Assembly (NCBI GenBank): GCA_025965815.1
Contig: JAOPWF010000687.1
Coordinates: 1-7,746, forward strand
Direction: 5' to 3'
Length of the DNA stretch: 7,746 nucleotides
Source of the DNA: Mycobacterium sp.
Lineage (GTDB): Bacteria; Actinomycetota; Actinomycetes; Mycobacteriales; Mycobacteriaceae
Below are positions 1-7,746 of the stretch, in pieces (the stretch's first letter is position 1; each line of letters starts with the position of its first letter). Below the pieces are notes generated by a model. The model was given only the letters and a program-made list of their open reading frames with translations. It was not told where the DNA came from and ran no database searches. A program made the position numbers and the translations under genes.

Positions 1-1065
1 CGGCTGGCCGGTGAGCGTCAGGGGCGGCTGAGCGCGTTGGCCGCCGCGCGCACCGAGGTCGCGGAGCTGGGCACCCGGATCGGTGCGCTCACCGATGCGT
101 TGCACCGCGACGAGGTCGCCAAGGCGCAGGCCGCCCTGCGGATCGAGCAGCTCGAGCAGCAGGTGCTCGACCAGTTCGGGATGTCGGCCGCCGACCTGGT
201 CAACGAGTACGGGCCGCAGGCGGGATTGCCGCCATCGGAACTCGAGATCGCCGAGTACGAGCAGGCCCGCGAGCGGGGCGACCAGGTGACGGCGCCCGCG
301 CCGATGCCGTTCGACCGGCCCACCCAGGAGCGTCGCGCCAAGCGGGCCGAGCGCGAGCTGGCCGAGCTGGGCCGGGTCAACCCGCTGGCCCTGGAGGAGT
401 TCGCGGCGCTGGAGGAGCGCTACAACTTCCTGTCCACCCAGCTCGAAGATGTGAAGGGGGCCCGCAAGGACCTGCTCGACGTCGTCGAAGACGTCGACAA
501 CCGCATCCTGCAGGTGTTCACCGAGGCCTTCGTCGACGTGGAGCGCGAATTCCGCGTCGTCTTCGAGTCGCTGTTCCCCGGCGGGGAAGGGCGGTTGCTG
601 CTGACCGACCCCCACGACATGCTCACCACCGGCATCGAGGTGGAGGCCCGTCCACCTGGCAAGAAGATCAAGCGGCTCTCGCTGCTATCGGGTGGCGAGA
701 AGGCGCTGACCGCGGTCGCGATGCTGGTCGCGATCTTCCGGGCCCGCCCGTCACCGTTCTATGTGATGGACGAGGTGGAGGCCGCGCTCGACGATGCGAA
801 CCTGCACCGCCTAATCGGCCTGTTCGAGCAGCTCCGCGAGAAGTCCCAGTTGATCGTGATCACTCATCAGAAGCCGACCATGGAGGTCGCCGACGCGTTG
901 TACGGCGTCACGATGCGTGATGACGGCATCACCACGGTGATCTCGCAGCGGATGCGCGGCCAGGAGCTGGTTGGCGGCGGGCTGGAGCGAAGCGACCGGG
1001 GGATAGATCCGGCGGGCTGGAGCGAAGCGACCGGGGGAGAGGTCACACCGACGGTATCGGGCTGA
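1..1065 (+). CDS. smc: Chromosome segregation protein SMC, C-terminal part (5' truncated by window)
   Basis: SMC is the ATPase core of the bacterial condensin (with ScpA and ScpB), which folds and helps segregate the chromosome. The frame is open from base 1, so the N-terminal Walker A half and the hinge lie upstream; 354 residues are visible. Window residues 1 to about 190 are charged and heptad-like (the returning coiled coil), including a break near residues 80-105 rich in Pro and Ala. The C-terminal ATPase head follows: ABC signature LSGGEK ending at residue 234, Walker B FYVMDE with Asp257 and Glu258, and the H-loop His289 in ITHQK. The conserved head ends at about RMRGQ (residue 321). 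Residues 322-354 are an extra Gly-rich tail, encoded by a 29-bp direct repeat, that I do not recall in the M. tuberculosis protein. The last 23 bp overlap the end of the opposing fni gene. The family call is secure; the function of the tail is unknown. Confidence 0.96.
   Translation, partial: RLAGERQGRLSALAAARTEVAELGTRIGALTDALHRDEVAKAQAALRIEQLEQQVLDQFGMSAADLVNEYGPQAGLPPSELEIAEYEQARERGDQVTAPAPMPFDRPTQERRAKRAERELAELGRVNPLALEEFAALEERYNFLSTQLEDVKGARKDLLDVVEDVDNRILQVFTEAFVDVEREFRVVFESLFPGGEGRLLLTDPHDMLTTGIEVEARPPGKKIKRLSLLSGGEKALTAVAMLVAIFRARPSPFYVMDEVEAALDDANLHRLIGLFEQLREKSQLIVITHQKPTMEVADALYGVTMRDDGITTVISQRMRGQELVGGGLERSDRGIDPAGWSEATGGEVTPTVSG
975..1038 (+). repeat. Perfect 29-bp direct repeat (two copies, 6-bp spacer) in the 3' end of smc
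   Basis: Bases 975-1003 and 1010-1038 are identical, a period of 35 bp. Because 35 is not a multiple of three, the two copies are read in different frames: the first gives roughly GLERSDRG and the second GWSEATGGE. Each copy contains GCGAAGC (987-993 and 1022-1028), a heptamer known as an unusually stable DNA mini-hairpin. The array lies between the end of the conserved SMC head and the stop codon of fni, so it is also the 3' flank of fni. It looks like a short, possibly dispersed, intergenic-type repeat that has been absorbed into the coding end. I see no strong intrinsic terminator in it. Confidence 0.9.
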
Positions 1066-2053
1066 CGCCCGCGCGGCGCAGGGCGCCGAGATCGGTGGCG
1101 CCGCAGCCGTGCAGGCAGATGCGCAGTTCCTCGATGAAGCGCGCCAGCCATTCCAGCGCCGCGTCGGCCGATTCGATCGCGGGCCCCAGTAGCGGGCGGG
1201 CCACCGCCACGACGTCAGCGCCCATCGCCAGTGCCTTGGCGGCATCCATGCCGCTGCGGATGCCGCCGGACGCGACCAGCGGTGTGTCCGGCAGCGCCTC
1301 GCGCACTTCGAGCAGTGCCTGCGATGTCGGCACTCCCCATTCGGCCAGCGCCGGGTAGCGGACCTCGCCGTAGCGGACGAACTGCTCTACGCGCGCCCAC
1401 GACGTCCCGCCCGCCCCTGCGACGTCGACCGCCGCGATCGGGCAGTCCCGTAATTCCGTGGCCGCCGCCGCACCGATCCCGTGGCCGACTTCCTTGAGGA
1501 TCACCGGGCGGCCGATCGATCCGGCGACATCGCGGAGCCGGGACAGCGAGCCGGAGAAGTCGGTGTCGCCGTCGTATTGCATGGCCTCCTGCAGCGGATT
1601 GGTATGCACCGCAAGCGCATCGGCTTCCACCCGGTCCAGGGCCTTGATCAGGTCGGGCACCATGAACTCGCTGAGCTGGGCCAGGCCGATGTTGCCGATC
1701 AGCAACACGTCCGGCGCGATACCGCGCACGTCGAAGCTGGCCGACGCCGCCTTGTTGTCGAGCATGATGCGCTGTGACCCCAGCATCATGCCGATACCCA
1801 GCTGCTGTGCGGCCGCGGCGAGATTGCGGTTGATGGTGCCGGACAGTTCGGCGCCCCCGGTCATGGCCCCGACCAGCACCGGCGCCCGCAGCCGGGCACC
1901 GAGGAAGTCAGTGCTCAGGTCGACGTTGCGCAGGCTGCTCTGGGTCAGCGCGTTATAGGGCAGCCGATAGCGCTCGAAACCGGTCGTGACGCCTTGGTAC
2001 TCGACGGGGTCGTTCAGGCAGACGTCGATGTGCCGACGTTTGCGGGTTTCCAT
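1043..2053 (-). CDS. fni: Type 2 isopentenyl-diphosphate delta-isomerase (FMN-dependent)
   Basis: This enzyme interconverts isopentenyl and dimethylallyl diphosphate in the cytosol with reduced FMN and Mg2+, balancing the two C5 units for polyprenols, menaquinone and carotenoids. The 336-residue product fits the family length. Visible motifs in order are: RKRRHI (residues 4-9, substrate diphosphate binding), GAMTGG (62-67, FMN), GSQR (92-95), NIG (121-123), VHTNPLQE with Gln155 and Glu156 (Mg2+ and catalysis), KEVG (187-190), GAGGTSWA (213-220), GGIRSG (263-268, FMN phosphate) and a final HGCG segment. The start is uncertain: ATG at 2053 puts RKRRHI in the usual position, while ATG at 2068 or GTG at 2074 would add 5 or 7 residues, and the best purine-rich stretch lies just upstream of those two. 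The gene is antisense to its neighbours, overlaps smc tail to tail by 23 bp, and diverges from ftsY. The family is clear; its importance depends on whether the genome also has a type 1 Idi. Confidence 0.93.
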   Translation of the reverse strand: METRKRRHIDVCLNDPVEYQGVTTGFERYRLPYNALTQSSLRNVDLSTDFLGARLRAPVLVGAMTGGAELSGTINRNLAAAAQQLGIGMMLGSQRIMLDNKAASASFDVRGIAPDVLLIGNIGLAQLSEFMVPDLIKALDRVEADALAVHTNPLQEAMQYDGDTDFSGSLSRLRDVAGSIGRPVILKEVGHGIGAAAATELRDCPIAAVDVAGAGGTSWARVEQFVRYGEVRYPALAEWGVPTSQALLEVREALPDTPLVASGGIRSGMDAAKALAMGADVVAVARPLLGPAIESADAALEWLARFIEELRICLHGCGATDLGALRRAGVSPIPSV

Positions 2054-2102
2054 CCCGCCGGGGTCCATCGTCACGGCATTCCCACCCTGGGACAATGGCA
2101 CG
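2054..2102. promoter_or_regulatory. Compact divergent start region of fni and ftsY
   Basis: Only 49 bp separate the fni ATG (2053) from the ftsY GTG (2103), less if fni starts at 2068 or 2074. Both genes must therefore take their expression signals from this gap or from inside each other. On the + strand GACAAT (2091-2096) resembles a mycobacterial -10 box, missing only the first T of TANNNT. It lies 6 nt before the GTG, which would place the transcript start at or beside the start codon, so ftsY may be leaderless. The alternative is a weak GGGA ribosome site at 2089-2092. On the - strand a purine-rich AGGGTGGGA precedes the GTG at 2074. I see no clear -35 on either strand, so promoter placement is an inference. 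Confidence 0.35.
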
Positions 2103-3512
2103 GTGTCGAATGGTCTGTGGATCGCAATCGCGGTTGTTGCCGTTCTCGTCGTCGCTGCGCTGGTGTTCGGGCTGGTGCGGTACCGGCGGCGGCGAATCAG
2201 CCTGGACCGTGGGTCCGACACTGCCACACCCGTCGACCGCTCCGGCGGATATACCGCGTCGTCGGGTATCACCTTCAGCCGGGGCGGCCCGCTCATTGCG
2301 GAACCACCTGCCAAGGCGCCGCGGCGAATCGACACCACCGGCACGCCCGCGGTGGGCGATGACGCCACCATTCCCCGGGACGCTCCCAAACGGACGATTG
2401 CCGACGTCCGACTGCCCGAACCCGACGTTGCACCCAGCCCGGAGGCGCCCGCCCCCGAGGCCCCCGCGCCTCAGGCCACCGCACCTCAGGCCACCGCACC
2501 TCAGGCCATCGCTCCGGAGGCGCCCGCTCCGGAGGCGCCCGCACCCGAGGCGCCCGCTGCCGAACCGACCGCACCGGATATCGGTGAGATCGCGCCGACG
2601 GAAGGCCGGCTGGATCGGCTGCGCGGTCGTCTCGCCAAGTCCCAGAACGCGCTGGGACGCAGCATGCTGGGCCTGCTCGGCGGCGGCGACCTGGACGAGG
2701 AATCGTGGGAAGCGGTCGAGGACACCCTGCTGGTCGCCGATCTGGGGCCGGTGGTCACAAGCTCGGTGGTCGCGGCGCTGCGCACCCGGATGGCCAGTAG
2801 CAACGTGCGCACCGAGGCCGACGCCCGCGCGGTCCTGCGCGAGGTCCTCATCGCCGAGTTGCAGCCCGATCTTGATCGTTCGATCCGGGCGCTGCCCCAC
2901 CCCGATCACCCGTCGGTGCTGCTCGTCGTCGGGGTCAACGGGACCGGGAAGACCACGACCGTCGGGAAACTCGCCCGGGTCCTGGTCGCCGACGGCAGGC
3001 GCGTCGTACTGGGCGCCGCCGACACCTTCCGCGCGGCGGCCACCGACCAGTTGCAGACCTGGGGCGCGCGGGTCGGCGCCCAGACCGTGCGTGGAGCCGA
3101 GGGCGCCGACCCGGCATCGGTGGCGTTCGATGCCGTCGACCAGGGGATCTCCAGCGGTGCCGATGTCGTCGTCATCGACACGGCGGGTCGCCTGCACACC
3201 AAGGCCGGCCTGATGGACGAACTCGGCAAGGTCAAACGCGTGGTCAGCAAGCGCGCTGCCGTTGACGAGGTGCTGCTGGTCCTGGACGCCACGATCGGGC
3301 AGAACAGCCTGCCGCAGGCACGTGTTTTCGCTGAGGTGGTCGACATCACCGGCGTGGTGCTGACCAAGCTGGACGGGACCGCCAAGGGCGGGATCGTCTT
3401 CCGTGTCCAGCAGGAACTGGGCGTGCCGGTCAAGCTGGTCGGACTGGGTGAGGGACCCGACGATCTGGCGCCATTCGAGCCTGGCGCATTCGTCGATGCG
3501 CTTCTCGGTTAA
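2103..3512 (+). CDS. ftsY: Signal recognition particle receptor FtsY
   Basis: FtsY is the membrane-associated GTPase that receives the Ffh/4.5S RNA-ribosome complex and hands nascent membrane proteins to SecYEG. The product is 469 residues. The GTG at 2103 was chosen because it places a hydrophobic segment (residues 5-25) followed by RYRRRR (26-31) at the N terminus, as in mycobacterial FtsY; the reading frame stays open upstream to an ATG at 1986, but that stretch is antisense to fni. Residues 32-113 are a polar linker, 114-158 a nine-unit pentapeptide repeat, and about 160 onward the NG domain. GTPase motifs are [10 protein letters not shown] (277-286, G1), DTFRAAA (307-313), DTAGR (359-363, G3), TKLD (421-424, G4, with the following GTAKGG) and GLGEGPDDL (447-455, G5). 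All catalytic motifs are intact. In M. tuberculosis ftsY follows smc directly; here fni intervenes, so ftsY probably has its own promoter. Confidence 0.97.
   Translation: MSNGLWIAIAVVAVLVVAALVFGLVRYRRRRISLDRGSDTATPVDRSGGYTASSGITFSRGGPLIAEPPAKAPRRIDTTGTPAVGDDATIPRDAPKRTIADVRLPEPDVAPSPEAPAPEAPAPQATAPQATAPQAIAPEAPAPEAPAPEAPAAEPTAPDIGEIAPTEGRLDRLRGRLAKSQNALGRSMLGLLGGGDLDEESWEAVEDTLLVADLGPVVTSSVVAALRTRMASSNVRTEADARAVLREVLIAELQPDLDRSIRALPHPDHPSVLLVVGVNGTGKTTTVGKLARVLVADGRRVVLGAADTFRAAATDQLQTWGARVGAQTVRGAEGADPASVAFDAVDQGISSGADVVVIDTAGRLHTKAGLMDELGKVKRVVSKRAAVDEVLLVLDATIGQNSLPQARVFAEVVDITGVVLTKLDGTAKGGIVFRVQQELGVPVKLVGLGEGPDDLAPFEPGAFVDALLG
2442..2576 (+). repeat. Nine in-frame 15-bp tandem repeats encoding [E/Q]AxAP units in FtsY
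   Basis: Nine consecutive 15-bp units encode, in order, [40 protein letters not shown] and EPTAP (FtsY residues 114-158). Units 2472-2486 and 2487-2501 are identical in DNA, and neighbours differ at a few bases, which points to expansion by replication slippage. The Ala-Pro pattern predicts an extended, stiff linker between the membrane anchor and the NG GTPase domain. Copy number should vary among strains without breaking the frame. Confidence 0.92.
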
Positions 3513-3549
3513 CTCTGGCTCACGCAAAATACGCCTCCCACTTGGGGAA

Positions 3550-3619
3550 GTAACACGGATGAAACCTAACCAGCGCATCCGTTCACATGAGCGAAACACC
3601 ACAGGTTCTTAGACGAAAC
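3550..3619 (+). promoter_or_regulatory. GlnR-type operator cluster upstream of amt
   Basis: GlnR is the OmpR-type nitrogen regulator of actinobacteria; its sites follow gTnAC-n6-GaAAC, often in tandem, and mycobacterial sites reduce to AC-n9-AC. Here GTAAC (3550-3554), 6 bp, GAAAC (3561-3565) is an exact match. A second pair is TTCAC (3582-3586), 6 bp, GAAAC (3593-3597). After another 6 bp a weak GGTTC (3604-3608), 6 bp and GAAAC (3615-3619) complete the four-half-site tandem form, with the last two GAAAC exactly 22 bp apart. Both strong pairs satisfy AC-n9-AC. They lie 80-150 bp before the amt start. Binding is inferred. The -10 box of the promoter is not obvious (TAGGTC at 3643 and TACTCC at 3657 are weak candidates). 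Confidence 0.75.
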
Positions 3620-3681
3620 AACCACTCAGCATTGTCTTGCCCTAGGTCAACGGTCGTACTCCTTGCGGCCGTGGCATGTCG

Positions 3682-3688
3682 AAGGAGG
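3682..3688 (+). promoter_or_regulatory. Strong ribosome binding site fixing the amt GTG start
   Basis: AAGGAGG lies 9 nt before the GTG at 3698 and is close to a perfect Shine-Dalgarno sequence. The same frame is open further upstream to an ATG at 3587, but that ATG sits inside the GlnR operator cluster and would add a 37-residue non-conserved leader, so the GTG is preferred. Confidence 0.85.
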
Positions 3689-3697
3689 AATCTGCGA

Positions 3698-5406
<1,709 letters not shown>

Positions 5407-5431
5407 GCCGTATCCTGATCTAGGACGTCAT

Positions 5432-5477
5432 CTCCCGGCCGTGCACCGTGTGAACGAATGTTGGTAGTGGCCGGGAG
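5432..5477 (+). promoter_or_regulatory. Inverted repeat whose 3' arm covers the glnD ribosome binding site
   Basis: CTCCCGGCC (5432-5440) and GGCCGGGAG (5469-5477) are perfect 9-bp complements with 8 G-C pairs, extendable by G-U pairs at both ends of the stem (5431 with 5478; 5441 with 5468; 5442 with 5467). The remaining loop of about 24 nt contains a possible 3-bp inner pairing (5445-5447 with 5463-5465). The 3' arm includes most of the glnD Shine-Dalgarno GGGAGGA (5473-5479), so the folded RNA would hide it. There is no T tract, so it is not a standard intrinsic terminator. It could lower glnD translation relative to glnB, or stabilise the amt-glnB message. The complementarity is seen directly; the regulatory role is inference. 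Confidence 0.6.
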
Positions 5478-5482
5478 GACTG

Positions 5483-7746
5483 ATGACCAAGCAGACACCA
5501 GATCCCGCCGCCGGGGCCTCCCGATGGGAGGCGCCGGCGGCGGGTTCGTCTCGTCCGGCAAGCGACCTGGCTGCCGCATCAGAACAACTGCTCTCCGGTG
5601 GTCCTCGCCACCTGGATTCGGCGGCACTTCGTGACGCTCTGCTTGATCTGCACGAGTTCTGGCTGACCGCCAAGGCCAACGAGATCGGCGTCACGCCCAC
5701 CAGCGGTTTCGCGATCGTGGCGACGGGCGGGCTGGGGCGCCGCGAACTGCAGCCCTACTCCGACCTCGACTTGACGTTGCTGCACGACAACATGCCTGCG
5801 GAAATCGTCAGCCAGGTCGCCGATCTACTCTGGTATCCGTTGTGGGACGCCAACATTCGTCTCGACCACAGTGTGCGCACGGTGCCCGAGGCGCTCCAGG
5901 TCGCCGGCGAGGACATCTCCGCGGGACTGGCGATGCTCGAGGCGCGCCACATCGCCGGTGACGCCGACCTGTCGGCACTGCTGATCGGCGGCGCACGCAG
6001 GCAGTGGCGGACCGGAATCGGCTCGCGCTTCGAAGAACTCGTCGAACACGCGCAGGCGCGCTGGCAGCGCAGCGGTCAGATCGCCCACCGCGCGGAGCCC
6101 GACCTCAAATGCGGCCGCGGCGGCCTGCGCGATGTCCAGCTGCTCAATGCGCTGGCGATCGCGCAGCTGGCCGACATCTACCCGAACCCCTCCCTCGCGT
6201 CGCCGTCGGGCACGCTCGGCGGCGCGCATCTGGCGTTGCTCAACGTGCGGACCGAGCTGCACCGGGTCTCCGGACGCGGCCGTCAGCTGGTGCTGGCTCA
6301 GCACGCCGACGAGATCGGCGGAGCACTGCGCATCGGCGATCGTTTCGACCTGGCCCGCACGCTCAGCGACGCGGCGCGCACGGTCAGCTATTACGTCGAC
6401 GCGGGCCTGCGCACGGCCGCCAATGCGCTGCCCCGCCGCGGACTCGCCGCCTTGCGTCGCCCGGTGCGCCGGCCCCTCGACGAGGGCGTCATCGAGTTCG
6501 CCGGCGAAGTCATCCTGGCCCGCGATGCGCGCCCCGAGCGCGACCCCGGCCTGATCCTGCGGGTGGCGGCCGCGTCGGCCACCACCGGGCTGCCGCTGGC
6601 GGCGTCGACGTTGAGCCGGCTCGCCGATTCGGCCCCGGAGCTGCGCACCCCGTGGCCGCGCCAGGCGCTCAAGGATCTGCTGGTGATGCTCGCGGCCGGG
6701 CCTGCCGCGGTGGCCACCATCGAGGCCCTCGACCGTACCGGCCTGTGGGGCAGGCTGTTTCCCGAGTGGGGCGCGGTGCGTGACCTGCCGCCGCGGGACG
6801 TGGTGCACATCTGGACGGTGGACCGCCACCTCGTCGAAACTGTCTCGCGCGCAAGCGCATTCACCACGCGGGTGTCCCGTCCCGACCTTCTGGTGCTTGG
6901 GGCGCTGGCGCACGACATCGGCAAGGGGCGCGGCGGCGACCACAGCGTGATCGGCGCCGAGCTGGCCACCCAGATCGGCACCCGGCTGGGGCTGTGGCCG
7001 TCGGATGTCGACCTGCTGTCCAAGGTGGTGCGTTACCACCTGCTGCTCCCGGAAACCGCCACTCGGCGTGACCTGCAGGATCCGGCGACCATCGCCGCGG
7101 TCGCCGACACGCTCGGCGGGGATCCGGTGCTGCTGGAGCTGCTTCACGCCCTCGCGGAGGCCGATTCGCTGGCCACCGGGCCCGGCGTGTGGGGCGACTG
7201 GAAGGCGTCGCTGATCGGCGACCTGGTCCGCCGCTGCCGACTCGTGATGGCCGGCGAACCGCTGCCGCAGCCGGACCTCTTCGATGAGCGCTACCTGTCG
7301 CTGGCCTCCGATGACGGCGTGCACGTGGAGTTGGCGCCGGGGGACAGCGCGCACATCTACAACGTCACGATGATCGGGCCGGATCGGCGCGGGCTGCTGT
7401 CCAAGGCGGCAGGGGTACTCGCACTGAACTCGCTGCGCGTGCACTCGGCGTCGGTCGGCAACCACGGCGGATCCGCGATCAACACCTTCGTGGTGTCTCC
7501 GCACTTCGGGTCGCCACCGGCCGCCGAACTGCTGCGTCAGCAGTTCATCCTGGCGCTCGACGGCGAACTCGACGTCATCGGCTCGCTGGAGCGCCGCGAC
7601 CGTGACGCCGGGCAGCTCGGCGCCAACCGGGCCGGTGAGGTGCTGGCCGCCGTTCCGATCAACCGCTCACCTGCCCCGCCGCGGGTGCTGTGGTTCGACG
7701 GCACTTCCGCTGGTCAGCTGGTGGTGCAGATCCGCACCACCGACCG
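5483..7746 (+). CDS. glnD: PII nucleotidyltransferase / nucleotidyl-removing enzyme GlnD (3' truncated by window)
   Basis: GlnD reads glutamine: when it is low the N-terminal domain attaches a nucleotide (AMP in actinobacteria) to PII Tyr51, and when it is high the HD domain removes it. The ATG at 5483 is the first start after an in-frame TAG at 5465 and follows GGGAGGA by 3 nt. The visible 754 residues show: an Ala/Ser/Pro-rich N terminus (1 to about 40); the nucleotidyltransferase motif [16 protein letters not shown] (82-97) with metal ligands Asp94 and Asp96; GRGGLRD (about 213-219); and an HD domain with His442, His477-Asp478, His487 and His519. A first ACT domain starts about residue 624 ([12 protein letters not shown], glutamine sensing) and a second begins about 734 (VLWFDGTS) and is cut by the window. 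About 50 residues are probably missing, judged from a family length near 800. It is the third gene of the nitrogen operon, 76 bp after glnB. Confidence 0.97.
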   Translation, partial: MTKQTPDPAAGASRWEAPAAGSSRPASDLAAASEQLLSGGPRHLDSAALRDALLDLHEFWLTAKANEIGVTPTSGFAIVATGGLGRRELQPYSDLDLTLLHDNMPAEIVSQVADLLWYPLWDANIRLDHSVRTVPEALQVAGEDISAGLAMLEARHIAGDADLSALLIGGARRQWRTGIGSRFEELVEHAQARWQRSGQIAHRAEPDLKCGRGGLRDVQLLNALAIAQLADIYPNPSLASPSGTLGGAHLALLNVRTELHRVSGRGRQLVLAQHADEIGGALRIGDRFDLARTLSDAARTVSYYVDAGLRTAANALPRRGLAALRRPVRRPLDEGVIEFAGEVILARDARPERDPGLILRVAAASATTGLPLAASTLSRLADSAPELRTPWPRQALKDLLVMLAAGPAAVATIEALDRTGLWGRLFPEWGAVRDLPPRDVVHIWTVDRHLVETVSRASAFTTRVSRPDLLVLGALAHDIGKGRGGDHSVIGAELATQIGTRLGLWPSDVDLLSKVVRYHLLLPETATRRDLQDPATIAAVADTLGGDPVLLELLHALAEADSLATGPGVWGDWKASLIGDLVRRCRLVMAGEPLPQPDLFDERYLSLASDDGVHVELAPGDSAHIYNVTMIGPDRRGLLSKAAGVLALNSLRVHSASVGNHGGSAINTFVVSPHFGSPPAAELLRQQFILALDGELDVIGSLERRDRDAGQLGANRAGEVLAAVPINRSPAPPRVLWFDGTSAGQLVVQIRTTD

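Noticed and set aside
1986..2102. Upstream extension of ftsY to an ATG at 1986
   Set aside because: It would cover the antisense start of fni and put 39 non-conserved residues before the membrane segment that normally begins mycobacterial FtsY.
2054..2389. N-terminal extension of fni to 2389
   Set aside because: It would be antisense to the ftsY anchor and linker. The translation has no family similarity, and the conserved RKRRHI motif belongs at the N terminus.
3513..3549. Possible terminator after ftsY (CCC-ACTT-GGG at about 3536-3547)
   Set aside because: The stem is only three to four pairs and no T tract follows, so it does not qualify as an intrinsic terminator.
1953..3602. Open frame of about 549 codons antisense to ftsY, with a Gly/Arg-rich repetitive stretch
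   Set aside because: The repetitive stretch is just the reverse complement of the FtsY Ala-Pro repeat. No domain or ribosome site supports it, and it overlaps the clear ftsY and the fni start.
3587..3697. Upstream extension of amt to an ATG at 3587
   Set aside because: The ATG lies within the GlnR operator cluster and lacks a ribosome site, while the GTG at 3698 has a near-perfect one and gives the expected N terminus VDQFPILG.
5411..5416. TATCCT as a -10 box for a separate glnD promoter
   Set aside because: It fits TANNNT, but no -35-like sequence is found at the right distance, and such six-mers are common by chance. Left as a possibility only.
5825..7504. Open frame of about 559 codons antisense to glnD
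   Set aside because: It mirrors glnD, whose transferase, HD and ACT motifs are unambiguous. Long antisense frames are expected in GC-rich coding DNA with few stop codons, and the translation is Arg/Gln/Gly-rich with no recognisable domain.

Overview
The window is high-GC DNA from an actinobacterium, almost certainly a mycobacterium (Mycobacterium or Mycolicibacterium). The gene order smc > ftsY > amt > glnB > glnD, all on the + strand, is that of the Mycobacterium tuberculosis locus Rv2922c-Rv2918c as I remember it. The FtsY, Amt and GlnB proteins also read like their tuberculosis counterparts. This is recognition from memory, not a database search.

Layout. Bases 1-1065 hold the 3' part of smc (chromosome condensation ATPase), which ends in an unusual tail encoded by a 29-bp direct repeat. 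Bases 1043-2053, on the - strand, encode a type 2 (FMN-dependent) isopentenyl-diphosphate isomerase, fni/idi2. It meets smc tail to tail with a 23-bp overlap and stands head to head with ftsY across about 50 bp. Bases 2103-3512 are ftsY, the SRP receptor, with an N-terminal membrane segment and a nine-unit pentapeptide repeat linker. A 185-bp gap (3513-3697) carries matches to the GlnR nitrogen-regulator operator. Bases 3698-5406 are amt (ammonium channel) and glnB (PII signal protein), 5 bp apart. After a 76-bp gap with a strong inverted repeat comes glnD (PII-modifying enzyme), which runs off the window at 7746.

The genes form two groups. The first is housekeeping: chromosome organisation, membrane-protein targeting and isoprenoid precursor balance. 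The second, amt-glnB-glnD, is a nitrogen-sensing operon. GlnR probably switches it on in nitrogen limitation, Amt admits ammonium, PII gates Amt and reports 2-oxoglutarate and energy state, and GlnD modifies PII at Tyr51 according to glutamine level.

No RNA gene, insertion sequence, prophage or CRISPR array was seen. No wholly new system is apparent. The points most worth a second look are the antisense fni between smc and ftsY, the frame-shifting repeat that forms the SMC tail, the FtsY repeat linker, the GlnR operator cluster, and a hairpin that would bury the glnD ribosome binding site.
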